This document shows, piece by piece, positions 11,216 through 22,945 of a stretch of DNA of 64,000 nt; within the stretch, counting starts at the first letter, position 1; every line of letters starts with the position of its first letter. The stretch comes from Alligator mississippiensis (taxonomy: Eukaryota; Chordata; Crocodylia; Alligatoridae). The notes under the pieces are model-generated. The model made no database searches. It had not been told where the DNA came from and was given only the letters and a program-made list of their open reading frames with translations. The stretch spans positions 21,457,001 through 21,521,000 of the forward strand of contig NC_081827.1 of the NCBI RefSeq assembly GCF_030867095.1, in the 5' to 3' direction. The position numbers and the translations under genes were made by a program.

Positions 11216-11650
11216 TTCTTCAAGTAATAGTCCGCTCTGTTCCCTCATCAGCAACTTCTGCTCATGTCACGTAAAAGTTGCATTAAGTTACATGCACCTT
11301 TTATCTTCCCAGCTCATCCAGGCAATCAGGTATTTCTGTGACTCCTCTGTTAAAGGCCCATGAGTCACATACGTGTCACTACACCCAATTTAATAACTTG
11401 TGGCTCACCGGCTTATTGCTTTCAATCCATAACCTCATGATTCATCAATTAACTGTCTGTCATGTACCAGTTTATTGACTCAATCAATTATTGTCCTCAC
11501 TCCTCAATGAATAATCTATTTGCTGGCTCACCAACTTCATCAATTGCCCTCATAATTCAACAATTAATAGTCAGTTCCACACTGGCATCTTAACACAATC
11601 ACTAATTTTTAATAATTTATCAGTTCATAGCTTTATCACCCACCGGCTCA
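11216..11650 (-). repeat. Degenerate short tandem motif array beside CR1 ORF1
   Basis: Between 11380 and 11650 variants of TCATCAATTA / CTCAATCAATTATT and GGCTCACCGGC recur every 30-60 bp. On the minus strand this lies directly upstream of CR1 ORF1, where a CR1 5' UTR with promoter repeats would be. Whether it belongs to the element cannot be decided from one copy. Confidence 0.4.
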
Positions 11651-12913
11651 TTGATGCACTCACCTATCTTTCAGGGAAGGCTTACCCCATCCTCACCAGT
11701 CTCATCTCATTCATGGCCTCTGTCAGCTCCCTCCAGCTGCAACTCTGCAGCTGGATTTCTCATCCCTGGCTCAGGCTGTAGCCTCAGCTCCAGCTCTGGC
11801 TCCAGCCCGGGTTCCAATTCCATCTCTGGCTCTTGCTCTAGTTACAGGAGCACATGTCTCCATGCAGTGCACATGGTACTTTGACTTCCCATGCTTTCCC
11901 CTCTATTGGGATAAGCAAATGTGCTGACAGCCCCTTGAAACTTCTGGCAGAATTCCCAGGGGCCAATGGAAGCTGGCTCCCACTGCACATGATCATCTGC
12001 CACTGGGGTTGGCCCCTCTGGACCCAGCCAGGATCTGGGCAGCTGACAGAAAGCCTTCAGGGCACGTGCCACATTGCCCCATTCCCCGGGGAAGTCTCTG
12101 GGCAAGCTCCGATCCAGCTGGCAGGCACAGTCTGTAACAAGGGCTGGGGCTGGTGCCCTATTACAATCCCCGTTTTAGAGATGGCAGAATTCCGATAGGA
12201 AAGAATTGTTTATCTAAGAAAATACAGGAAAGTCTGTGGAAAAACAATGTAAAACAAAGCCGCACTCACTGCTTTAGCCTCAGAACTATTCTACTTCCAG
12301 CCAGCCAGGCCTTTGCTCCTTTCCAGGTTCATGCTGTTCATTTTTGGAGTTATCTTATGTTCTTATCTGACCAAGTTGCAATACCACCAGCCATCATATG
12401 TTCTTGTCTGAGCGTGCTGCAATCTTCTAGACAGGCTGCTTATACTTTTTCACCTCCACTTCCACCGTGACGGAGCCTTACTCCTACCTGCAAAAGCTAA
12501 GGGTCTACTGATTCAACAGAAGTCACACTCAGTTGATACAACTGAGGGTATGGTGCAACCATTAGCACTAGAATGAGTCTAGGAACCTATTCATTGTCAC
12601 ACTGTTTACAATTTTGACATCATAACTCCAGGAAACCCTTAGCCACTGTTATTCTTTATTCTGCCATTGTAAGCCACAATCCCTGATTACACAGGAGCAA
12701 CACAACTGGCTTCAGATATCCATCAACTGCAAAAATCCTAGTGCAAGATAGAACAGAACCAGAACTTCAAGCCAGGAAGGAAACAGTGAGGACAAATAGT
12801 GACAAATAGACAGTGAGGCTGCTCACATTCCATATGACTGGATAGATATAAATCACAAATTGTACAAGGCCTAAATTAAGTGGAGCCACAAGTCCTCCTT
12901 TTTAAAGATTTAC
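11651..12913. other. Intergenic, GC-rich then AT-rich, unclassified
   Basis: 11680-12180 is a GC-rich block with CCAGCTC/CTGGCTC repeats (about 11740-11840), probably repeat-derived. The reading frames there show no family features. 12200-12900 shows nothing recognisable. Confidence 0.4.
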
Positions 12914-12915
12914 AC

Positions 12916-12947
<32 letters not shown>

Positions 12948-12948
12948 A
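12914..12948. repeat. (TC)n-(CA)n microsatellite
   Basis: TC dinucleotides followed by CA dinucleotides, directly abutting the left end of the hAT-like element at 12946. Confidence 0.9.
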
Positions 12949-13230
12949 GGTTCCCTCTAAGGTGTGTGTGTGCGCAGCCATGCACAAGTAAACATCTTGC
13001 TGTGCACAAACTTTTTAAGGCCACGCACCCACCCAGAAAGGAGCTGGGTGCAGAGTGCAGCAGAGGCACTGGGGCCGGTGTGTGACACTTACCAAAGGTA
13101 AGCTCCTCACTCCAGGGCAGGCAGCAGCTCCTCCCCGAGGCGGGACAGGGACTGGGGCAGGGGCTGGCGTGGGCTCCATGGAATGTTTCTGCAGGCTCTG
13201 CCAGCTCCGGGGAACTGCTTTGCACCCCTG

Positions 13231-13405
13231 CATCACCTTGGGGACTGAGGAGGCACATGGCATCAGGGCTGGGGAGCAGAGCAGTTCCCCAGAGCCAGCA
13301 GAGTAATTCCCAGCCCCTGTCCCTGCCTCACCATGCCTCTGGGAGTGAGGAGGCACATGGCATCGGGACTGGGAAGTGGAGCAGTTCCCTGGAGCCGGCA
13401 GAGCC
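13231..13405. repeat. Tandem repeat, 100-bp period, under two copies
   Basis: GAGTGAGGAGGCACATGGCA-type sequence occurs at about 13245 and again at 13345, followed in both copies by GGAGCAGTTCCC variants and CAGCAGAG/CGGCAGAG. Divergence between the copies is roughly 12%. Confidence 0.7.
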
Positions 13406-13426
13406 TGCGCCAGCCCCAAGTGTATT

Positions 13427-13481
13427 TTATATATATATATATATATGCTGAACCACAGTTTGTGTGTGTATATATATATAT
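13427..13481. repeat. Two (TA)n runs
   Basis: TA dinucleotide runs at 13427-13446 and 13467-13481, split by a short unique spacer. Confidence 0.9.
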
Positions 13482-14030
13482 GCTGATGCACACTGTGGTT
13501 GTCTAAACTTCAACACTGAGGTACAAGAACTCAGCAAAGGGGAAGTACTGACAAGATACCAATATTTCTTCCCAGAAATATATACCCTTTGAGAATACAG
13601 AGGTGAAAAGGATGAAAAACTCAGTAATCATAAGTGATCAGCTGATTTTTTTCTCCCCAGTCTGATATCCACACAATGGCATTAATCTAGACATTCAAAG
13701 TGAAGGGAAACCCATGACACACAAATGGGATCAGCAAATACCTTAAATGATGAGATACTTTTAATGAGAGCAGACCTATTGATGATCCAGTTCCAGACCA
13801 CATTTCACGTGCCTGGCCTATGCTTGTCTTACCCTAATTCAATGGTGCTCCACCTCCAGGCCACAGAGCCAGGTCACCTGGCCTGCAGGCTCCCTAAAGG
13901 TCTGGAAATTTGATGTCTGTGAATACAATTACACTCTCCTTAGGGACACATACTGTCGGACCGTGCCAAAAGGGGGAGGCGGCACCAAAGCGGTGCACTC
14001 GTGGATCGCTACTCCTTAGAGGGAACATTG

Positions 14031-16032
14031 CACACATGCCAGTTTTTAACTTTTATTCTGAACAGTTGCCAAACTGAAGTGCTCAGAATAAAAACAGTCT
14101 GTCTGTCTGTCTGAATGGAGCAGGCAGTGACAACTCACACTTTGTCAGCCTGTTTTCTTTGCTCTTTGTCTTTGGATGAGCACAGTAGTAGATCCAGGAA
14201 TGGGCCAGGGGTGGAGGTGGTGAGCCCTTCCCTTTTGCTGAGCTAAACATGAGCAGTGAGCTTTGAGCTCACTACCTGGTCAACTCAAGCTCCTACTGGA
14301 GCTCCACATGAGCACTGATCTCTGAACTCAGTAAATCAAAAGTACTATGCAAGAGGTGGGTATTATGGTTGAGGAGAACATTTTTATGAGTCTTGCTGAA
14401 ATGGTTTAAATGGCACCAAGGTTAACCTGTCTACTATTACAGTGTTAACTGACAAAGTGAATGACCACTGTTTTGTTTTGTTTTTAAAGAACATCATCAA
14501 ATATACATTTCAAATGACAAAATAAGTAAATAATATTCTCCAATCCAGTGCTTAAAATGGATAAAATATTTAGACTTAAATATATTGACTAACAAAGCCT
14601 CAGAGCACCTAAGAAGCAAGCAAGGAATGTTGAGAATCAGTTCAGCCTTGAAACGAAGTCATTTTCAATAGCGCACAGTAGCAACTAAACAGCACATTTC
14701 AGCAGAACTAAACAAAAGTGCAGAGGAAGCCAGCTACAACTGTAGAGGAAATTAGCAAAGCAGAATATAATTGCTTGGCTTGGAGTCTGGCCAGGACACC
14801 AAATACTTCCACAACAGGAAAAAAAAAATATTTTAAACTTTAGTGAATTCAGGTACTCAGGACCAGAGTTCCAAGTTTCATTTTTAAATGGTAGCAAAAT
14901 ACTGATAGCAAACTACTACTATCGGTTGTGGCATTGGCTCTGTCCTCAAAGGGAAGAGCATCACCAGTAAAATCAGCAGCATCACCTGCTACAATGTCAA
15001 AATGACTTGTTGGAAGACTCTCACTCAATTGTTGAATAGCCCTTGTTTTTCCTACCATAGCCAGCATCAATATCTGAGCAATGGGTGAGCAGAGCTTTAC
15101 ATTTACCTGTAAGGCCTAGGTGTAAACAGCTGTATGAGGATCCTGACAGCCTTGGCCAATGTTGGGACTTGCTTCAGTAAATCACTCCGTTAGAGCTAGT
15201 AAGAATCCACTGAGATACATGGTCAAAATACTGCCTGCAAATAGGGCATTTATGTTGCCATTAATACTGGCATGGATTTTACACTATTAATCTCACAAAG
15301 TTAAGTGACATTCTGGCTGCTTCACTTAAAGAGAAGAAGGAAAAAATAGTATTTGCAGATAAAAATCAACTGTCTTGAAGGAATAGCAGTAGAAATAGTT
15401 GTATCAATAGAAAGCTTGAATAGTTGGATCAGTAGAAAGCTTGAAGTGGGCCCTACTTTTCTCCTGCATGCTCCCTTTTCGTATATGCTTGAGCAGCTGT
15501 GCCAAATAACTTAAATTAGATCATCATGGATCATTTCATGGGGTTCTATTCAAGTATGCTGTGATGGAACAAAAAAATAACTCTCTCTCCATGCCTTAAA
15601 TTATGTTTTTTAGGAGCCGATTTTATTACCAACAGTTCATAACTTGTACAAAGACAGGCAGTGTTGATTTCCCATTGCTCAGCGTACCTCCCCTAACTCA
15701 TTTTATAGTCCATGTTCATGGCTGTTCAGGAAAAGAATGTCCTATTTTTAGAAACAACCTTGAGCGTGTTTACTGGCAGGCGTATCTATAGGCAAACAGT
15801 GCAAGTGCTGTCGCATTGATCCAACTGCTAGTCATTATCAAAGAGCAAAGCTAAGTAGGCCACTCTACTGGCCTTACGCAATCAGACAGCAGAAACTGTG
15901 AAGCAAAATGTAACCATATTAGTGAGTTTCTGGTTTTGTTTTTTTATGTCTCTGACAGGGATGAAAATACAAAGAAATTTGGGTCAGGGCTTAGGTTTCC
16001 ATTCAGGCCGAGATGCAGCTGAAGCTGAGAAT
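14031..16032. other. Intergenic, no gene seen
   Basis: AT-rich sequence. A short (TCTG)n run at about 14095-14113 is the only repeat recognised. No protein-like reading frame. Confidence 0.5.
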
Positions 16033-16207
16033 CTCTACAGCAGCGATTCCCAAAGAGTGTGCCACAGCATGCAAAGAAGTAAATGCTCTTTTTTGCAAAA
16101 ATCTTGTTGGTCTAATAAAAGATATCACCTCTACCATGAGATCTGATTCTTCCTCCCCCATCCAGCACCCCAGTGCCTGCCCCAGTAACTCCAGTGGTGC
16201 CTCCAGC

Positions 16208-16393
16208 CAGGGCCAGATTAATACATAGGCAAACTAGGCACCTGCCTAGGGCCCTAAGTGAAGAAGGGGCCCAGTTGTGTTTATTTTACGTGTTATAAAT
16301 ATTGAGTAAAAAAAGTAATATAAATATATGGTATTAAGTAGGGACCCATGAGTTTGTTTGCCTAGGGCCCACTAAAGGATTAATCCGGCCCTG
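16208..16393. mobile_element. hAT miniature element, TIR CAGGGCC(A/G)GATTAAT
   Basis: 186 bp with inverted termini CAGGGCCAGATTAAT and ATTAATCCGGCCCTG. The flanking 8-mers CCTCCAGC (16200-16207) and CCTGCAGC (16394-16401) differ at one base. The AT-rich core has no coding capacity. It is nested inside the larger element at 16041-17117. Confidence 0.85.
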
Positions 16394-16751
16394 CCTGCAG
16401 CTGCTCCTTTGAGGACTGCCACCACTGCTGCTGCTGCTTTCAGTCACCCTCCCCCATCTCCAGGTAGCTCCTGTGCCAGCTCCACCATGCCCCCAGCAGT
16501 ATGAGGGTGGACAGAGGCACTCTTTGCAGCCTGGCTCCTCTCCTCCACTCTTCCCATGCACTCAGGATCAACAAGAGGGGCCAGCGGGGTGTCACCTGTG
16601 TGTGACACCCTGCAGGAGAAGCTTCAGCAGCAGGAGCTGCCCTTGCCCTTTGATGTGCAGACCAGGGGATGGTAGGGGACAAACAGTGGAAAAAGAAGGG
16701 CACAGCAGAGAGAGGTCCTGCCCCTCTAGCCTTAAGTGGCACCAGCTGAAT

Positions 16752-16893
16752 CAGTGCTTCTCAACTTTTTTAGCCTCAAGGACCCTCCAGATGTTTTCTG
16801 AATTTAGATCCAGCTCTGATTTTCAGCTGGGTGCTACAAAATTCAGAAAAGTTGTGGAGGGGGCCTTGAGGCTAAACAGATTGAGAATCACAG
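16752..16893. mobile_element. hAT miniature element, palindromic ends
   Basis: 142 bp. The ends CAGTGCTTCTCAA and TTGAGAATCACAG are inverted repeats, and the symmetry extends inward through TTAGCCTCAAGG and CCTTGAGGCTAA. No convincing 8-bp duplication remains at the flanks. Confidence 0.7.
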
Positions 16894-17204
16894 GTCTAGA
16901 AATTAATCCTTTGCTTAAATAAAGATGTATTTAGTGTCACTTCTTTAACAGTACATCTCAGTACTGGTATGATTTCCTCTGGCAGGGGAATGGAATGTGT
17001 TATATGTTTTGAAATACACACACACACACAACCCTTCTGGGTGTAAAAGTGAAACATACTGGCAATTTTAATCCATAAAAACTGTGCATCCCCAGTATCA
17101 AACGTTTGGGAACACTGCTCTACAAGATTCAGTCCGTGAAGGGGTTGCAGAACTGTAGTATGGACACAAGCCAAGCTCTGAAGGTTTGAGTTCAGTAACT
17201 TAGG

Positions 17205-17850
17205 CCGTGTGTAGATGAAACAAGGGGCATGTGTGCACGACACTTTAAAGTGGGTTAAATACTTTTGCATTGCTTTAATGGTGCTGGTGTTTGCACATGT
17301 CGAGGGTGTATTGCACAGTAATTCCAGCTGCTGTAGCAAATTCGGGGGCTCAATGCACCTTAAATGACTTGGAGCACAGCAAACTAAAACTTCTTTGAGG
17401 AGTTTTAGTTTGCTGCCCTACAGCAGCAGAGTGAAGCACCAGGCTCTGTGCAGCTCAGGGGCTCTGCAGGCAGCCTGACAGCAGCCCGAGAAGGCAGATT
17501 CCACCCAAGAAAAGAGGCAAGCCTGATCTTTTTTTTCCCTGGAGCCTGCCTGCCTGAGCTGCACAGGGGCTTGGTGCTTCCCTCTGCAGCTGCGGTGCCC
17601 CCCCCCCGGGACCGGCATAGATGGGTGCCGCCACTATTTGCCTAGGGCAGGGGCTGGAAGCACGAGACCCTGTCCTGCAGCCCAGGGACCTCTCTGCCCA
17701 CCGGCAAATCATCCTCCCCTCCCTGCTGCTGGAGAGGCAGGTAAGATTAGGTGTGTGCACAACACGGGGGTTTAAAGGGCCTTCAACTAAAGCGGTGTTT
17801 TTAAAAACCCACTGCTTCAATGTAGGGCCCCCATTTCATGTACAGATGCC
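17205..17850. mobile_element. Probable DNA transposon with TGTGTAGATGAAAC ends
   Basis: The left end TGTGTAGATGAAACAAGGGG resembles the reverse complement of the right end (GGGGCATCTGTACATGAAAT on the minus strand). The interior is GC-rich (17400-17720) with a C-run at 17600. Similar TGTAGATG ends occur elsewhere in the window. No target duplication was identified. Confidence 0.4.
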
Positions 17851-18714
17851 CCTAGACCCTCCAACAGGTTCTTCCCTACCTCCTCACCCTCATTCTCATA
17901 CAGACATGTACTCTAAATGTGCCTTCCTCCTACAGATGCCTTAGGCCACATACAGGCATTACATTTCTACTGAAAGAATTGCCATTATCCTGGTACAAGT
18001 TAGGCATGTACAAGCATTCATTTAATTTCTCCCAGAGGAAACATGTCTTCCAGGTTGACTAAAATAAACACCTGTGTGCTTCTGACCAGGAGAAGAATAA
18101 TAGCTACTTCCCCTGTCTTTTCCTCAGACCAGGAGGTACTCCATCTGCAGAAGGTGGGGTGTGGTGGAATAGTATTTCCCGGATGGTGGAAGAATTGAGT
18201 TGGCCTTCTGGAAACTGAGGATGCTCCAGTCTGGAGCATGGGGGACATTGCCCTGCTGCTTGCTCCTCTCCAGGACCCCAAACAAATGGAAATACGCCAT
18301 CCTATGCTCCCTGCCCTCTTCCCAGATGGGGGACACTCGAGCATTGCTCTGCTCCAGAACTGGGGGCACCTAGGTCTGGGAAATGGGCAGGGGGACATTA
18401 CTCACTCTGCTCAGCTCTCACCAGTTCCCCAGACTGAGAGGACCTCAGACTACCCATTCTTGGTCTTAGGAAGGTAGGGGGAGTCTTTCCCCACTGCTCC
18501 ACTCCACAAAGGAAAAGGAGAATTATAGCAGTTGCTGCTCCCCATGCCTTCCACAGTATGGGAGGATCATCCCAGTTTAGGGAAACAGGGAGAGGCAGTG
18601 GCTGCAGTGAATGCCTGTATTGCTCCATCTCCTAGAAAAAAATTTATAGCACAGGAAATTGCGCAGAAATGTCCACCACTACAAATTAAATAAGGAAATG
18701 ATAATAGAGAAGTA
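17851..18714. other. Intergenic, unclassified
   Basis: Moderate GC content with no family-like reading frame. Several CTCCAG/CTGCTCC-rich segments suggest old repeat material. Confidence 0.4.
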
Positions 18715-19105
18715 TCATAAAATCATACAATAATAGCAAGTGAGGGTTGGAAGGGACTTCAGGAAGTCATCTAGTCTAAACCCCAGCTCAAAGCAGGACC
18801 ATCCACAACTAGATCATCCCAGCCAAGGCTTTTTCTAGCCAGGTCTTAAAAACATCCAACGGCAGAGATTCCACCACCTCTGGGTAACCTGTTCCAGTGC
18901 TTTACTACTCTCCTCATGAGAAAGTTTTCCTCAATATCTAACCTAAACTTCCCTTGCTGCAACTTGTGACCATTGCTCTTTATTCTGTCATCTGCCACCA
19001 CTGAGAGCAGTATAGCTTCATCCTCTTTGGAACCACCTCTCAAGTAGTTGAAGGTAGCTATTAAATCCCCCCTCAGCCTTCTCTTCTCCAGACTTAATAA
19101 GGCAA
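18715..19105 (-). mobile_element. Old CR1 3' fragment
   Basis: The minus strand encodes the end of CR1 ORF2 (DDRIKSNGHKLQQGKFRLDI) followed by the 3' tail (GGGTTGGAAGGGACTTC near 18745 on the plus strand). Only about the last 390 bp remain. It is clearly diverged from the young copies. Confidence 0.85.
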
Positions 19106-19969
19106 CATGATAAACTCCAGCTCAGTTTGTGTCAGAGTTTATCACAGCACCTTAATGGCACACACTTGCTTAAACTGCTGCAGCTCAGGGCACACAGGAA
19201 GATGCTGTGCTTGGGACTATAGCCGTTTGAGTTAGGACAAAGTAGCCCCGGGCTGGCAGAAGGTCCAGGGGCTCAGCCCTGGGCTCTGGGATGTGGTGGC
19301 AGCTGTCAGAGGGGCTGTCTGGGGCATGAGAGTACCCCAGCATGCAGAGCCCTGTGGCTAAGCAGCAGCAGGGGTCCTGCCCCCTGCTGCCTGGTCTGAA
19401 CGGATGCAATGTGTACTTGGGTCAGCATTTACACATGCAGTTATGCAGTTATTTTTACTGCCATAAGATAGAACCAGAGGGGACATTTTTCTTCTGGGAG
19501 AAATTGAATTAATGCTTGTATGCCTAATTTGTTCCTGACAGTGCTTACAGTGACAAAAATTACTTTGCTGCAGTCTAATAGCTTTGCATGTATAGACTGT
19601 GATGCTTTACACTGAAGCAAATGAGTGTACTGTGCAGTTAAGTGCATGTGTAGATGCACTCACTGTGTACCAATCTGACTATGGGGTAAAATTCCTCCCT
19701 GAACCCGAAGATAGTAATCGTTCTGACACTAAGCAGATGGGCAAGACTCTATAGCAAGAAACCTCCAAGTTTAGACCTCTAGCTTTGATCTAGTAGGAGC
19801 ATTAGGACATCCAAATCAAGTCCCCAGCCTTGGCTGTGACAGCATGTGATGTCTCTGAGGAAGGCTTAAAAACACCCTCACCCATGTAGCAGAAGTGGGA
19901 GGATGAGGCAACCAGCAGAACCCAGAAGCATGGGAAATACCCATAGTAGAACATAGGCGTAGCTATGCC
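19106..19969. other. Intergenic, probable decayed DNA transposon
   Basis: A GC-rich core (19180-19400) is flanked by AT-rich arms containing CACTTGCTTAAACTG and TAAGTGCATGTGTAGATGC. The layout resembles the other GC-core elements, but no clean inverted ends were found. Confidence 0.35.
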
Positions 19970-20395
19970 TAGATCATTCCTGTCCAACTCCTATCCAAAC
20001 TATTCTTGAACACCTCCAGTGATGGAGAGTCACAGCTTCCCTAGGCAGTCTATTCCATTGTCTTACTGTTCTAAGAGTAAAGTTTTTCTTGATAACCAAG
20101 CTGAACCCATTTTACGGCAACTTCAAGCCACTGGCCCACGACCTGCTCTGTACATCAAGAGAGCAACTCTTCCTCTTCTTTATAGAACCCTTTAAATATT
20201 TAGATTGCTATCACGTCTGCTTTTCATCATCTATTCCACAAGCTGAACAAAAGTGTTTCCTTCAACCTCATCTGGTATGACTTGCCTTTCAAAGCCTTTA
20301 TCATTTTTGTTGCCCACCTTTTGACCCTTTCTAATTTCTCTGTGCCTTTTTTTTAAATGTGGTCAAATCTTCACACAATACTCTACATAATACCC
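19970..20395 (-). mobile_element. Ancient CR1 3' fragment
   Basis: On the minus strand this reads as the C-terminal part of CR1 ORF2 and its tail in many frames; the plus strand keeps the series of phrases typical of antisense CR1, such as CACCTCCAGTGATGGAGAG and AAGTTTTTCTTGATAACCA. It is highly diverged. Confidence 0.7.
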
Positions 20396-22439
20396 AATCA
20401 CTGTCATCTCCAGGTCTTGCATCTAATGCTCCTGTTGAGACAGCCTTAAAGCACCCAAGAGGCCCAAGTAAACCTAGTTTTTAGGCTTGGGATTCCGTGT
20501 TGTTTTTCTTTATTTAGTCCAGCACTTCCAGACCTACAGCTCAAGGATATCCTGACTGGGGCTTGGATATCCAAAGCTTCCGGGATCTACAGCTCTGGGG
20601 TAGCTTGGAAAGTAGACAGCCCCAAGCCAGGGTTCTGCCATTAGCATTCATAGAGAACTTTGACATTTTTTAGGCTTCATTCTAAATTGGAATGGAATTG
20701 TATTACAAAATACCCAAGGTCTTTGGCAAAAGGAAATTACCTTTTTCCATCCACATTTAATCAAAATAGTCGGGTGAAACCATCATTCATGGCATATCCC
20801 ATTCATCACATTGATTTACCACCCTCCTTAGCTTTTCTCAAACAGCAAGAATTCACAGGAGCGTGTGTTTATGGCACAACATCAAGCATTTCCTAGCTCC
20901 AGCCACCCACAACTGAGCAGCTTCCACACCCTAAAGAGTATGGGGTGGCAGCAGGGAGTAGTTGCCACAAAAGTCCTTTGATAGAAGAAAAGTTGAAGCA
21001 CATTCACAGGCTTCCTCAGGAATCCAGCATCATCAACATTATTAAAATACTTTGAAAAAGCTTTCTTTTTTCTTTTACATTGATTGCCCACAAATCTAGA
21101 AATGCAAGTCACAAGTGGACACAGAAAACATGAATTTCTGAAAAATGACTGTCATGGCAAGAGTATGCTTGCCTGCTGCCACACCTTAAATATCAGCCCA
21201 GTTACAGCTCCAGGCTTAGGAATAGACAGAGGTCAGTAGGCAACCTATGAGTACATATATGCTACCACTTATCGGGAGTGGATAGATGCCTAACTGCATC
21301 ATGTCATGTGTTCCACCCCCCAGGAAGACTGTGAATGCCTCAAGATGCTGGTGTGTTTTAGGTGTACACACACATAATCTGTCCACCTCATGCTCTATTT
21401 TACACTGTATCTATGTCTCCAATGTGCTTGGCACCCCTACATCACCATGGAGGTACAGGTCACTAATATTACATGATGGACAACACAGATGTTTTAATGT
21501 TTCAATACTGGAGCTGGCTGACATTTTTTCAACATAATAATCTCCTCCTATAAATGTTGAAATAAAATTTGTCGATTTCAATTAAACATTAAACAACACA
21601 TTTTGAAATTGTTTGTTTCAGCTTTCTTATTTTGATTTTGAAAGGTCAGAACATTTCATTTCAATAATGCTGAGACCACTGAGTTTGAGTTGATAATGTC
21701 AAGTCATTATGTTTTGATGTTTGCATTATAACATTAATTGTATTATGTTCATATTTAACATAACATGCTTTGATTGAAAAAAATGATTTGAAAAATCAAA
21801 ATTAAATGTTTCAGCATTATCAAGACAAAAACATTCAACGTGACTAAATCAAAATGTTTCAATATTTCTGAATAAAAGGTATTTGAAATATTCACCCCCT
21901 CAGAAATGTTAAAGGTTTCACTTTTTATTCTGTTTTTTGGAATTTTTTCTTTAAATGTTGGACTTTCACACTGAAAATACATTAGATTCATGACCAGCCA
22001 TAATAAGTACTTCAGATATTTTTTTCACCATTGAAAAGTGGTTACTTTAGAGAGATTACAGATAGGAAAGCACAGGTTAGTACTCCCATTTTCTAAAAAT
22101 TCATGGACCAAATCCTTAGTTTGTATGAAATGGTATAATGTCAGTGGTTTCAAAAATCCCAAAGCTGTCTTTGAAAGCAGCACGTTCATAGGGATTGTTT
22201 ATAAAGTTTGAAACATTTCAAAACTGTCATTGTTATCCTTTAGCAGCTAGCATTTAATGTTTACAGCAACCACATTTAAAAAAATATTTTTCTTGATTAT
22301 TAATCAGCCTATGTTTATTTAAGGTATAATAATGATGCTGCTCCAACACAGTTAAATGAGTGTATGTTGAAGTGGATTGCACTAATTGCACTGAATGTGA
22401 TCTGTTTTCAAAACTGACTACCTAAAGGTATGCAAAAAT
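20396..22439. other. Intergenic, AT-rich, nothing recognised
   Basis: 21540-22020 is strongly AT-rich with repeated AAATGTTTCA/TGAAACATTT-type words, giving weak self-complementarity. No gene, no clear repeat family. Confidence 0.45.
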
Positions 22440-22545
22440 CTATAACCCTTGGATACATTTTATTACACCAACTAAGAAATCACAAAAACATTATCTTTTT
22501 CTGCAAGCTTTCAGGCACACACACCCTTCCTTAGGTTCAGGGACA
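22440..22545 (-). mobile_element. Penelope-like or SINE tail, single copy
   Basis: The minus strand reads CCTGAACCTAAGGAAGGGTG, then GAAAGCTTGCAGAAA, then TTAGTTGGTGTAATAAAA. This is the same consensus and order as the 4205-4300 copy, more diverged. It stands alone without an inverted partner. Confidence 0.45.
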
Positions 22546-22945
22546 ATTAAAGATGTTAAAAAGTCCCCATAGGTAAAAAATAAACTTAGTTTTTCCACAG
22601 AGAGAACTGAAGGTGGAAATCTGTTCCTTTGGGTCCATGAGATTGTCTTTATGAGTTGCACTTCGATATGCGGATAAGGCAGGATACCTTCCCTGGTGGT
22701 GTCAGATGGCAGAATCCCCTACCTAAAGGTAGGCACATAAGGTATTATACAGCCATTTGCTGCCCCTGGGAGCTGCATGGGGAATTCAGTGGAAGAAACT
22801 TAGGGGGAGGGAAGAGGACGGTGGGATTGGCTGGATCAGGGGAGCTAGCAGGTCTGCAGGGGAGGGGGGGGGGAAGTTGTGGGGCTAAAAATAACCCAGT
22901 AGGGGGATGGGAATAGCATAGACCCAGGGCTGTGCTGCCAACACA

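Larger units (their letters stand above)
7196..11300 (-). mobile_element. CR1 LINE, nearly full length
   Basis: The 3' tail starts at 7196 (ATAGATTCATAGATG on the plus strand). Reading the minus strand there are ORF1 (about 11215-10275) and ORF2 (10218-7282) in the usual CR1 order. The 5' limit is uncertain; the degenerate repeats at 11380-11650 may be its 5' UTR. Few lesions and close similarity to the copy at 46887-49218 mark a young subfamily. Four of its breaks are: TGA in ORF1 (10782), TGA in ORF2 (9331), a 13-bp duplication (8792-8818) and TAA (8346), plus a one-base loss near 7512. Confidence 0.93.
12946..14030. mobile_element. hAT-like composite element, TIR AAGGTTCCCTCTAAGG
   Basis: The left end CAAGGTTCCCTCTAAGG and the right end CCTTAGAGGGAACATTG are inverted repeats (15 of 17 match). 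The flanks CACACACA and CACACATG are a possible 8-bp target duplication, blurred by the adjoining CA microsatellite. The interior holds a GC-rich core with a 100-bp tandem repeat (13231-13405) and (TA)n runs (13427-13481). No transposase was seen. Confidence 0.6.
16041..17117. mobile_element. hAT-type element carrying nested insertions
   Basis: The left end CAGCGATTCCCAAA and the right end TTTGGGAACACTG are inverted termini. The flanks CTCTACAG (16033-16040) and CTCTACAA (17118-17125) match at 7 of 8 positions, the target-duplication length of hAT transposons. Inside are two further hAT miniature elements (16208-16393, 16752-16893), a Penelope-like tail piece (about 16095-16140) and a (CA)n run near 17020. 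No transposase frame remains. Confidence 0.75.

Noticed and set aside
11380..11650. CRISPR-like spaced repeats
   Set aside because: The repeats are degenerate, irregularly spaced and in a vertebrate genome; there are no uniform spacers.
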